Shown piece by piece: positions 1 through 5,681 of a stretch of DNA of 12,903 bases. The first letter of the stretch is position 1. Each line of letters opens with the position of its first letter. Made by a program: the position numbers and the translations under genes. The DNA comes from Ga0077527 sp964606765 (GTDB taxonomy: Bacteria; Pseudomonadota; Gammaproteobacteria; Burkholderiales; SG8-41). A model generated the notes under the pieces. The model did no database searches. It worked only from the letters and a program-made list of their open reading frames with translations, and was not told the DNA's origin. The stretch spans positions 1 to 12,903 of the forward strand of contig CAZSIR010000086.1 in NCBI GenBank assembly GCA_964606765.1, in the 5' to 3' direction.

Positions 1-255
1 GGCGGCACCTGGGGCATGGTGGTCGGCCATGTCGCGCCGGAAGCCTACGAGGGCGGACCGATTGCGCTGATCAAGGAAGGCGACTCCATCACCATTGATG
101 CAATCAAACGCCTGATTCAGCTGAACGTCCCGGCAAAAGAAATTGCCGCGCGCAAAAAGAAATGGAAACAGCCGAAACCGCGTTACACCCGCGGCGCGCT
201 GGCCAAGTTTGCGCGCCTGGTCTCCACCGCCAGCAAAGGCGCCGTGACAGACTGA
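1..255 (+). CDS. ilvD: Dihydroxy-acid dehydratase, C-terminal fragment (5' end outside window)
   Basis: The reading frame is open from the first base and ends at TGA 253-255, giving the last 84 residues. The stretch GGTWGMVVGHVAPEA followed by GGPIALIKEGDSITID is the highly conserved C-terminal signature of the IlvD/Edd family, in the version typical of dihydroxy-acid dehydratase. That enzyme is a cytoplasmic Fe-S dehydratase that makes the 2-oxo acid precursors of valine, isoleucine and leucine. The basic tail (about the last 30 residues, with runs of Lys/Arg) also fits IlvD ends. The catalytic and cluster-binding cysteines lie upstream of the window and cannot be checked. No U-rich hairpin terminator is visible directly after the stop. 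Its position beside a branched-chain amino acid transporter is suggestive, but a cytochrome gene and a terminator separate them. Confidence 0.93.
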   Translation, partial: GGTWGMVVGHVAPEAYEGGPIALIKEGDSITIDAIKRLIQLNVPAKEIAARKKKWKQPKPRYTRGALAKFARLVSTASKGAVTD

Positions 256-280
256 AGCTCAGACACCACGTCCCGATAAA

Positions 281-312
281 ATATTGAATATAATCAAATA
301 CTTATATTGAAT
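281..312 (+). repeat. Two direct copies of ATATTGAAT with a 23-bp period
   Basis: ATATTGAAT occurs at 281-289 and again at 304-312, start to start 23 bp, close to two helical turns. The first copy is part of a perfect odd palindrome, ATATT-G-AATAT (281-291), and the second is a near-palindrome, ATATTGAATTT. Helical phasing of this kind is common for paired operator sites. AT-rich sequence produces such repeats by chance fairly easily, so this is a weak call. Confidence 0.35.
284..297. promoter_or_regulatory. Candidate FNR/CRP-family operator (TTGAA-TATA-ATCAA)
   Basis: The 14-mer reads TTGAATATAATCAA. The FNR/Anr/Dnr consensus is TTGAT-N4-ATCAA, so nine of the ten specified bases match. It lies in an AT-rich patch (about 273-320) of an otherwise GC-rich region and 133 bases upstream of the start of a cytochrome c gene, a common type of target for oxygen- or nitric-oxide-responsive regulators of this family. 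The hexamer TATAAT (289-294) sits inside the same site and could instead be a -10 element, although no good -35 lies upstream of it. The match is seen; binding and the responsible regulator are inferred. Confidence 0.45.
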
Positions 313-419
313 TTATTGTCTTGGACGAAGCCCCGCGGTACAGCGTGGCGCAATCCGCTTCAGCTACAATCAGAGCCTGTGCTGTCGCGATTTATCCTGT
401 TTGATCCCGTTTGACTCTC

Positions 420-425
420 AAGGAG
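420..425 (+). promoter_or_regulatory. Strong ribosome binding site for the cytochrome c gene
   Basis: AAGGAG lies five bases before ATG 431. It settles the start at 431, not at the in-frame ATG 401, because the shorter product begins directly with a clean signal peptide. Confidence 0.8.
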
Positions 426-430
426 CTTTC

Positions 431-739
431 ATGAAGTTTGTATTTGTTGCGCTGTTTACGCTCGGCATCTTCGCCGGCGGCAATGCCCTGGCTTCGGAAA
501 AACTCGCCCAGTCCAGCGGCTGCATGACCTGCCACTCCATCGACCGCAAGATTGTCGGTCCCGGCTACAAGGAAATCGCCGCCAAGTACCGCAACGACAA
601 GGGTGCTGAAGCCAATCTGGTGAAAAAAGTAAAGGCCGGGGGTTCCGGTGTCTGGGGACCGACGCCGATGCCGCCCAATGCGCATGTCAAAGAAGAAGAC
701 ATCAAGGCCATCGTGTCCTGGATACTGACGCTCAAATAA
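431..739 (+). CDS. Periplasmic class I c-type cytochrome (c-551/c8-like)
   Basis: The product is 102 residues. Residues 1-21 form a Sec signal peptide (Lys2, hydrophobic core, cleavage expected after ALA), leaving a mature protein of about 81 residues exported to the periplasm. One CxxCH haem-binding motif (CMTCH, residues 31-35) is present. Met80, in the context TPMPPN, is the likely sixth ligand, and IKAIVSWILTL forms the usual C-terminal helix. Size and the order CxxCH, VGPGY, TPMPP match the cytochrome c8/c-551 family of small soluble electron carriers that feed terminal oxidases or denitrification enzymes. The gene stands alone between ilvD and the liv operon, has a strong ribosome binding site and its own terminator, and has a candidate FNR-type site upstream. 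Its electron partner cannot be named from this window. Confidence 0.9.
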   Translation: MKFVFVALFTLGIFAGGNALASEKLAQSSGCMTCHSIDRKIVGPGYKEIAAKYRNDKGAEANLVKKVKAGGSGVWGPTPMPPNAHVKEEDIKAIVSWILTLK

Positions 740-758
740 AGCGGTGTATCCCCGCCCC

Positions 759-784
759 AAAAGCCGGCTGATGCCGGCTTTTTT
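759..784 (+). terminator. Intrinsic terminator of the cytochrome c gene
   Basis: A 10-bp perfect stem AAAAGCCGGC / GCCGGCTTTT with a TGAT tetraloop (769-772) runs into a T tract ending at 784, 20 bases after the cytochrome stop codon. The six T on the + side against four on the other side favour termination of + strand transcription. It separates the cytochrome gene from the liv operon. Confidence 0.88.
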
Positions 785-809
785 GTTGCCCTGTTTCAAG
801 GCGCTGAAA

Positions 810-838
810 TTGACTTTACGCAGCCCCCCCCGGATAAT
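810..838 (+). promoter_or_regulatory. Sigma70-type promoter of the liv-signalling operon
   Basis: TTGACT (810-815) and GATAAT (833-838) match the -35 and -10 consensus at five of six bases each, separated by exactly 17 bp, the optimal spacing. A transcript would start near 845 and carry a leader of nearly 90 bases before livK. It lies just after the cytochrome terminator, where an operon promoter is expected. The spacer contains eight consecutive C. Confidence 0.7.
824..831 (+). repeat. C8 homopolymer inside the promoter spacer
   Basis: Eight consecutive C occupy nearly half of the 17-bp spacer between -35 TTGACT and -10 GATAAT. Gain or loss of one C would change the spacing to 18 or 16 bp. 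Comparable poly-C or poly-G spacers are known phase-variation switches in Neisseria promoters (opc, fetA, porA), usually with somewhat longer tracts. Confidence 0.85.
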
Positions 839-923
839 CGATAAATCTCTTTCAGGAACAACGAGTTAAATACGAATTTCATCATCCGTGCCCGGATTTA
901 CCGTCAACCCCTTTGATTACACT

Positions 924-927
924 GGAG
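924..927 (+). promoter_or_regulatory. Ribosome binding site selecting the livK start
   Basis: GGAG lies five bases before ATG 933 and eleven before ATG 939. It therefore favours 933 over 939. The in-frame GTG at 888 is also disfavoured, because it would place 15 non-signal residues before the lipoprotein signal peptide. Confidence 0.6.
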
Positions 928-932
928 CCATC

Positions 933-2153
933 ATGCACATGCTCAGTTTGCGCAAGCTCACCACGGCACTGATTGCCGCCTCTTTACTGGCAGCCTGCGG
1001 CAAGGAAGAACCGCCGCCCGCGCCCAAGGCCGAGGCGCCGAAAGCGCCGGAAATCATGGTGGTGAAAATCGGTTCGGCATCACCGCTGACCGGACCGCAG
1101 GCACACATCGGCATCGACATCCGCAACGGCGTGCAGCTGGCGGTGGAAGACCTCAATGCCGCTGGCGTTGAAATCGGCGGCAAAAAAGTAAAACTGGAAC
1201 TGGTCTCGGAAGACGACGAAGCCAATCCGACCAAAGCCACCACCGTTGCACAAAAACTGGTCGACGCCAAAGTCGCCGCAGTCGTCGGTCATTTCAATTC
1301 GGGCGCATCGATCCCGGCCTCCAAGGTCTATGCCGACGGCGGCGTACCGCAGATTTCACCGTCTTCCACCAATCCCGATTACACGCTGAAAGGCTTCAAG
1401 ACCACGTTCCGCGTGGTGGCGCATGACGGGCAGCAGGGCCCTACGCTGGGCCGTTATGCCATCAACAGCCTGAAGGCGAAAAACATTGCCGTCATCGATG
1501 ACAGCACCGCCTACGGCCAGGGCCTCGCCGACAATTTTGAAGCAACCGTCAAAACCATGGGCGCGAAGATTGCCGCCCGTGAACACACCACCGACAAGGA
1601 CACCGATTTCAAGGCAATCCTGACCAAGATCAAGGGCAAGAAACCCGACCTCATCATGTTCGGCGGCATCGACCCGCAGGCCGGACCCATGATCAAGCAG
1701 ATGAAGGAGCTCGGCATCAAGGCCCATTTCATCGGCGGTGACGGCATGCAGACGCCGAACTTCATCAAGCTCGCCGGTGATGCCTCCGAAGGCGCGATTG
1801 CTTCCAATCCCGGCTTGCCCAAGGACCAGATGCCCGGCGGCAAGGCTTTCCTTGAAAAATACAAGGCCAAGTTCAACCAGGAAGTCGAACTGTTTGCGCC
1901 GATGGGTTATGACGCGGTCTATGTTTTTGTCGAGGCCATGAAACGCGCCGGCTCTGCTGATCCGGCCAAATTCCTGCCCGAAATCAGCAAGACCGATTAC
2001 CAGGGCGTCATAGGCCCGATCGCTTTTGACGAAAAGGGCGACCTGAAAAATGGTCCGATCACGATTTACGTGGTCAAAGGCGGCGCATGGCAACCGCTGG
2101 AAATCGTCAAGCCTGACGCAGCAGCAGCGGCCCCCGCGGCAGAAAAGAAATAA
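933..2153 (+). CDS. livK: Branched-chain amino acid ABC transporter, lipoprotein substrate-binding protein
   Basis: The product is 406 residues, a type I periplasmic binding protein of the LivJ/LivK family that captures leucine, isoleucine or valine for the LivHMGF complex encoded next. Residues 1-21 form a signal peptide ending in a lipobox (LAAC, Cys22), so the mature protein should be acylated. Gly at +2 would not act as a Lol avoidance signal. A Pro/Ala-rich linker (about 23-40) precedes the binding domain (about 41-392). Conserved ligand-region motifs include SASPLTGP (48-55), HFNSGASIPAS (120-130) and SPSSTNP (142-148). The C-terminus ends in an Ala-rich tail. E. coli LivJ/LivK are soluble, so lipidation is a difference worth noting. 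Ligand identity within the family (branched-chain amino acids, amides, aromatic acids) cannot be fixed by sequence reading; the context and the SGAS and SST motifs favour amino acids. Confidence 0.9.
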   Translation: MHMLSLRKLTTALIAASLLAACGKEEPPPAPKAEAPKAPEIMVVKIGSASPLTGPQAHIGIDIRNGVQLAVEDLNAAGVEIGGKKVKLELVSEDDEANPTKATTVAQKLVDAKVAAVVGHFNSGASIPASKVYADGGVPQISPSSTNPDYTLKGFKTTFRVVAHDGQQGPTLGRYAINSLKAKNIAVIDDSTAYGQGLADNFEATVKTMGAKIAAREHTTDKDTDFKAILTKIKGKKPDLIMFGGIDPQAGPMIKQMKELGIKAHFIGGDGMQTPNFIKLAGDASEGAIASNPGLPKDQMPGGKAFLEKYKAKFNQEVELFAPMGYDAVYVFVEAMKRAGSADPAKFLPEISKTDYQGVIGPIAFDEKGDLKNGPITIYVVKGGAWQPLEIVKPDAAAAAPAAEKK

Positions 2154-2158
2154 TCCGT

Positions 2159-2203
2159 AAAGACCGGCGCAACGGCACCCTCCAGGGTGCCGTTGCCGTC
2201 TTT
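2159..2203 (+). promoter_or_regulatory. Long intercistronic hairpin between livK and livH
   Basis: The arms 2171-2181 (AACGGCACCCT) and 2184-2194 (AGGGTGCCGTT) are perfectly complementary over 11 positions; realistically ten pairs form with a TCCA loop. Two more pairs (2169-2170 with 2195-2196) and an outer stem AAAGAC (2159-2164) with GTCTTT (2198-2203) extend it. Only a short U stretch is present, so it may act as a partial terminator or as a 3' stabiliser of livK mRNA. Either would give more binding protein than permease, a pattern known for other binding-protein operons such as malEFG. The hairpin is seen; the role is inferred. Confidence 0.7.
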
Positions 2204-2216
2204 GGGTCCGTAAACC

Positions 2217-3140
2217 ATGGAAATCTTCGCGCAGCAAATCGTCAACGGCCTGGTGCTGGGCAGCATCTATGCCCTTGTTGCACTGGGCTACACCATGGTC
2301 TACGGCATCCTCGGCCTGATCAATTTCGCCCATGGCGACATCACCATGATCGGCGCGCTGATTTCCCTGACCGTGATCCAGCTGCTGGCCGCCGCCGGTG
2401 TGCCGGCGCCCTTGATCCTGGTGCTGGCGGGCGGCAGCGCGATGCTGGTCTGCGCCCTGCTCGGCTTGTCGATTGAACGCGTGGCCTACCGGCCGCTGCG
2501 CCTGGCGCCACGGCTGGCGCCGCTGATCACCGCGATCGGCGTCTCGATACTGCTGCAATATTCCGCCGCGCTGATCTGGGGCAAGCAGTACAGCGCCCTG
2601 CCCGAGATCATGGAGCCCGCGCAATTCACGCTTTTGGGCGCGCAGCTGACCAGCCTGCAGGCCGCCATATTCCTGCTGGCCTGCGCAATCATGGCCGGGC
2701 TGCTGTGGTTCATCAAAGCCAGCCGCATGGGCCGCGCGATGCGCGCCACCGAACAGAACCCCGATGTGGCCGGGCTGATGGGAGTCAACACCAACACCGT
2801 GATCGCCTTCACCTTCGTACTCGGTTCCGCCATCGGCGCCATCGCCGGACTGATGGTCGTGCTGTATTACGGCATCGGTCATTACTTCATGGGCTTCATG
2901 CTCGGCCTGAAGGCCTTCACCGCCGCGGTGCTCGGCGGCATCGGCAATGTCGGCGGCGCAGTGCTGGGCGGACTGCTGCTGGGCGTCATCGAAAGCCTGG
3001 CCTCGGGTTATATCGGCGACCTCACCGGCGGCGTGCTGGGCAGCAATTACCGTGACATTTTTGCCTTCCTGGTGCTGGTATTGGTGCTGGTGCTGCGCCC
3101 TGCCGGCCTGCTCGGCCATCAGGGCGGGGACCGCGTATGA
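2217..3140 (+). CDS. livH: Branched-chain amino acid ABC transporter permease LivH
   Basis: The 307-residue, strongly hydrophobic product is an inner-membrane permease of the LivH family with about eight predicted membrane helices. The N-terminal pattern VNGLVLGSIYALVALGYTMV, followed by GLINFAHGD (about residues 39-47), is diagnostic of LivH. The segment MGRAMRATEQNPDVAGLMGV in the second half is the cytoplasmic coupling loop that contacts the ATPase subunits. It pairs with LivM to form the transmembrane channel. ATG 2217 follows the livK-livH hairpin by 13 bases and has only a weak Shine-Dalgarno sequence. The stop TGA overlaps the next start in an ATGA, so livM translation is probably coupled. 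Length is normal for the family and I see nothing broken. Confidence 0.95.
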   Translation: MEIFAQQIVNGLVLGSIYALVALGYTMVYGILGLINFAHGDITMIGALISLTVIQLLAAAGVPAPLILVLAGGSAMLVCALLGLSIERVAYRPLRLAPRLAPLITAIGVSILLQYSAALIWGKQYSALPEIMEPAQFTLLGAQLTSLQAAIFLLACAIMAGLLWFIKASRMGRAMRATEQNPDVAGLMGVNTNTVIAFTFVLGSAIGAIAGLMVVLYYGIGHYFMGFMLGLKAFTAAVLGGIGNVGGAVLGGLLLGVIESLASGYIGDLTGGVLGSNYRDIFAFLVLVLVLVLRPAGLLGHQGGDRV

Positions 3141-4198
3141 GACCCGGACGCACAGGACTGCGCTGGGCCGCATGGACCGCGGTGGCATTTCTGCTGCTCG
3201 CAGCCCCGTTCCTGATCGAAGCCCTGTTCGGCCGCTCCTGGGTGCGCATCACCGACGTCGCACTGCTGTTCATCATGCTCGCACTGGGTCTCAACATCGT
3301 GGTCGGATTCGCCGGACTGCTTGATCTGGGTTACATCGCGTTTTTTGCCGTCGGCGCCTACTGTTATGCACTGCTTGCTTCGCCGCAGCTGGCGATACAC
3401 TGGCCGTTCCTGGTCCTGCTGCCGCTGGGCGCGATGATGGCCGCCGTTTTCGGCATCCTGCTCGGCGCCCCGACGCTGCGGCTGCGCGGCGACTACCTGG
3501 CCATCGTCACCCTCGGCTTCGGCGAAATCATCCGCGTGCTGCTGAACAACCTGAACCGTCCGTTCAACCTCACCAACGGACCGCAGGGCATCACGCTGAT
3601 CGATCCGCTGCAGATCGGCGGCTTTTCACTGGCACAGAGCCACAGCTTTGCCGGCCTGACCTTCACCGCACTGCACAGTTATTACTTCATATTTCTCGCC
3701 TGCGCCGTGCTGTCGATCCTTATTTCGCTGCGCCTGGAAGACTCGCGCATCGGCCGCGCCTGGGTCGCCATCCGCGAAGATGAACTCGCCGCTGCGTCCA
3801 TGGGCATCAACACCCGCAACATGAAACTGCTGGCGTTTGCGATGGGCGCGACTTTTGGCGGCGTCGCGGGCGGCCTGTTTGCCTCATTCCAGGGATTCAT
3901 CAGCCCCGAGAGTTTTCACCTGCTCGATTCGATCATGGTGCTGTGCATGGTTGTGCTCGGCGGCATGGGGAATGTCGCCGGCGTGGTGCTCGGTGCCGTG
4001 CTCCTGACCGTGCTTCCCGAGGCCCTGCGCTACATCGGCCCGCTGCAGCAACGCTGGTTCGGCGAGGTCTTCATCGATCCCTCGGACCTGCGCATGCTGC
4101 TGTTCGGCCTGGCGCTGGTGCTGATGATGCTGTTCCGGCCGGCCGGCATCCTGCCGGCGCGGCGGCGCGCGGCGGAGAACCTTCATGCCGGCGGCTGA
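3137..4198 (+). CDS. livM: Branched-chain amino acid ABC transporter permease LivM
   Basis: The 353-residue product is the second inner-membrane permease of the Liv complex. An N-terminal hydrophobic helix (about 12-30) is followed by LGLNIVVGFAGLLDLGYIAF, the LivM family signature. RLRGDYLAIVTLGFGEI is the conserved central region, and RIGRAWVAIREDELAAASMG is the cytoplasmic coupling loop. Eight to ten membrane helices are likely. It is shorter than E. coli LivM (about 425 residues), but about 350 is usual for homologues of this type. The start overlaps the livH stop by four bases (ATGA) and the 3' end overlaps livG by 14 bases. A basic C-terminal tail (PARRRAAENLH) ends the protein. Confidence 0.95.
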   Translation: MRPGRTGLRWAAWTAVAFLLLAAPFLIEALFGRSWVRITDVALLFIMLALGLNIVVGFAGLLDLGYIAFFAVGAYCYALLASPQLAIHWPFLVLLPLGAMMAAVFGILLGAPTLRLRGDYLAIVTLGFGEIIRVLLNNLNRPFNLTNGPQGITLIDPLQIGGFSLAQSHSFAGLTFTALHSYYFIFLACAVLSILISLRLEDSRIGRAWVAIREDELAAASMGINTRNMKLLAFAMGATFGGVAGGLFASFQGFISPESFHLLDSIMVLCMVVLGGMGNVAGVVLGAVLLTVLPEALRYIGPLQQRWFGEVFIDPSDLRMLLFGLALVLMMLFRPAGILPARRRAAENLHAGG

Positions 4199-4964
4199 GC
4201 CTCCCCTGCTCGCCGCCACCGGCATCAGCAAACATTTCGGCGGCCTGGCTGCGCTGACCGGGGTATCGCTCAGCGTGCGCCGCGGCGAGATTTTCGGACT
4301 GATCGGTCCCAATGGCGCCGGCAAGACCACGCTGTTCAACATCCTGACCGGGATTTACGCCGCTGACAGCGGAGCGCTGGCATTTGACGGGACGGACATC
4401 ATTGACTGCAAGCCGCATCAGGTGGCACAGCACGGCATCGCGCGCACCTTCCAGAACATCCGCCTCTTTGGCGGCATGACGGCACTTGAAAACGTGATGG
4501 TCGGCCGGCATCTGCGCACCCATGCCGGCGTGCTCGGCGCGGTGTTGCGCACGCGCGCTGCTGCAGCGGAAGAAAGCACCATCTTGCGCCATGCCCGTGA
4601 TTTGCTGGCTTATTGCGGCCTCGGCACGCGCAGCAGCGCCCTGGCGCGGGATTTGCCCTACGGCGACCAGCGCCGTCTCGAAATCGCGCGCGCGCTGGCG
4701 ACTGAACCAAAACTGCTGGCGCTGGATGAACCGGCAGCCGGCATGAACGCCACCGAGACCGTCACCCTGCAGAAGCTTCTCGAACGCATTGTCAGCGACG
4801 GCATCACCCTGCTGCTGATCGAGCATGACATGAAGCTGGTGATGGGACTGTCGCACCGGGTCGCCGTGCTTGATTACGGTGAGAAAATCGCCGAGGGCGA
4901 GCCTGCCGAGGTGCAGCGCGACCCCAAAGTCATCGCCGCCTATCTTGGCGGCGCCATCGCCTGA
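4185..4964 (+). CDS. livG: Branched-chain amino acid ABC transporter ATP-binding protein LivG
   Basis: The 259-residue product is one of the two cytoplasmic ATPases that power the Liv transporter. It has Walker A GPNGAGKTT (41-49), the Q-loop ARTFQNIRLF (Gln90), the signature LPYGDQR (157-163), Walker B LLALDEP (177-183) and the switch His in LIEHDMKLVM (His214). The PYGDQR form of the signature and the insertion around 105-135 (VGRHLRTHAG onward) are characteristic of LivG, separating it from LivF. ATG 4185 lies inside the livM 3' end (14-base overlap) with GGAG just upstream. All catalytic motifs are intact. Twelve bases separate it from livF. Confidence 0.95.
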   Translation: MPAAEPPLLAATGISKHFGGLAALTGVSLSVRRGEIFGLIGPNGAGKTTLFNILTGIYAADSGALAFDGTDIIDCKPHQVAQHGIARTFQNIRLFGGMTALENVMVGRHLRTHAGVLGAVLRTRAAAAEESTILRHARDLLAYCGLGTRSSALARDLPYGDQRRLEIARALATEPKLLALDEPAAGMNATETVTLQKLLERIVSDGITLLLIEHDMKLVMGLSHRVAVLDYGEKIAEGEPAEVQRDPKVIAAYLGGAIA

Positions 4965-4976
4965 GGCGCGCCGGAC

Positions 4977-5681
4977 ATGCTCAGCGTACAGGGACTGGAA
5001 GTGGCCTATGGCGGCATCAAGGCGGTCCGCGGCATCGATCTGAAGGTCGACCGCGGCGAACTGGTGGCCTTGATCGGCGCCAATGGCGCCGGCAAGAGCA
5101 GCACGCTGAAGGCGCTCTCCGGCCTGATCCGGCCGCATGCCGGCCGCATTGACTACGCAGGAACCGAGATTACCGGCAAACCGGCGTATCATCTGGTGCG
5201 ATGCGGTCTTGCCCTGGTGCCCGAGGGGCGCGGCGTGTTTCCGCGGCTGACCGTCGCGGAAAACCTGGCGATGGGCGCCTACATTCATGCCGATAAAGCG
5301 TCTGTTGCGCGGGATTTTGAACGTTCTTACACATTGTTTCCCCGGCTGGCTGAACGTCGCGCGCAGCCGGCAGGCACCCTGTCCGGCGGTGAACAGCAGA
5401 TGCTGGCCATGGCGCGGGCACTGATGTGCCGGCCGAAAATGCTGCTGCTCGACGAGCCCAGCATGGGTCTGGCGCCATTGATGGTGCAGAAAATTTTTGA
5501 AACCGTGCGCGCAGTCGCCGCGGAGGGTGTGACGATGCTGCTGGTTGAACAAAATGCGAAGCTGGCCCTGGAAACCTGCAATCGCGGTTATGTCATGGAA
5601 AGCGGCACCATCGTAATGGCCGACACGGCGGAAAATCTGCTGGCCAGCCCACAAGTAAGGCAGGCCTATCTTGGAGAGTAA
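4977..5681 (+). CDS. livF: Branched-chain amino acid ABC transporter ATP-binding protein LivF
   Basis: The 234-residue product is the second ATPase of the Liv complex. Walker A is GANGAGKS (34-41), followed by VPEGRGVFPRLTVAENL (81-97), typical of LivF. The signature is LSGGEQQ (135-141) and Walker B is MLLLDEP (155-161). The switch position carries Gln (LLVEQNAK, Gln192) where most ABC ATPases have His; this is normal for LivF and not a defect. It completes a full livKHMGF set. The last 11 bases overlap the TTG start of the downstream histidine kinase gene, tying transporter and sensor translation together. Confidence 0.95.
   Translation: MLSVQGLEVAYGGIKAVRGIDLKVDRGELVALIGANGAGKSSTLKALSGLIRPHAGRIDYAGTEITGKPAYHLVRCGLALVPEGRGVFPRLTVAENLAMGAYIHADKASVARDFERSYTLFPRLAERRAQPAGTLSGGEQQMLAMARALMCRPKMLLLDEPSMGLAPLMVQKIFETVRAVAAEGVTMLLVEQNAKLALETCNRGYVMESGTIVMADTAENLLASPQVRQAYLGE

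Noticed and set aside
396..415. Imperfect tandem repeat CCTGTTTGAT / CCCGTTTGAC in the cytochrome leader
   Set aside because: Two 10-base units with two mismatches are expected by chance at this length, and no structure or known site explains them.
401..430. Upstream ATG start for the cytochrome c gene
   Set aside because: AAGGAG at 420-425 supports ATG 431, which directly gives a signal peptide; the extension would bury it.
884..897. Small hairpin ATCCG-TGCC-CGGAT in the livK leader, considered as attenuator or riboswitch
   Set aside because: Five pairs only, no U tract, no competing structure, and no leader peptide rich in Leu/Ile/Val codons.
888..932. Upstream GTG start for livK
   Set aside because: It would place 15 residues before an otherwise complete lipoprotein signal peptide. 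GGAG at 924-927 supports ATG 933.
1356..3188. 610-residue open frame on the - strand opposite livK and livH
   Set aside because: It lies fully opposite two unmistakable transporter genes. Its translation is a His/Gln/Arg/Ala-rich low-complexity product typical of the antisense of GC-rich codons, and it shows no recognisable domain.
5550..5556. Gln instead of His at the LivF switch position, considered as a defect
   Set aside because: LivF family members, including E. coli LivF, carry Gln in this LVEQNA context, so it is normal.
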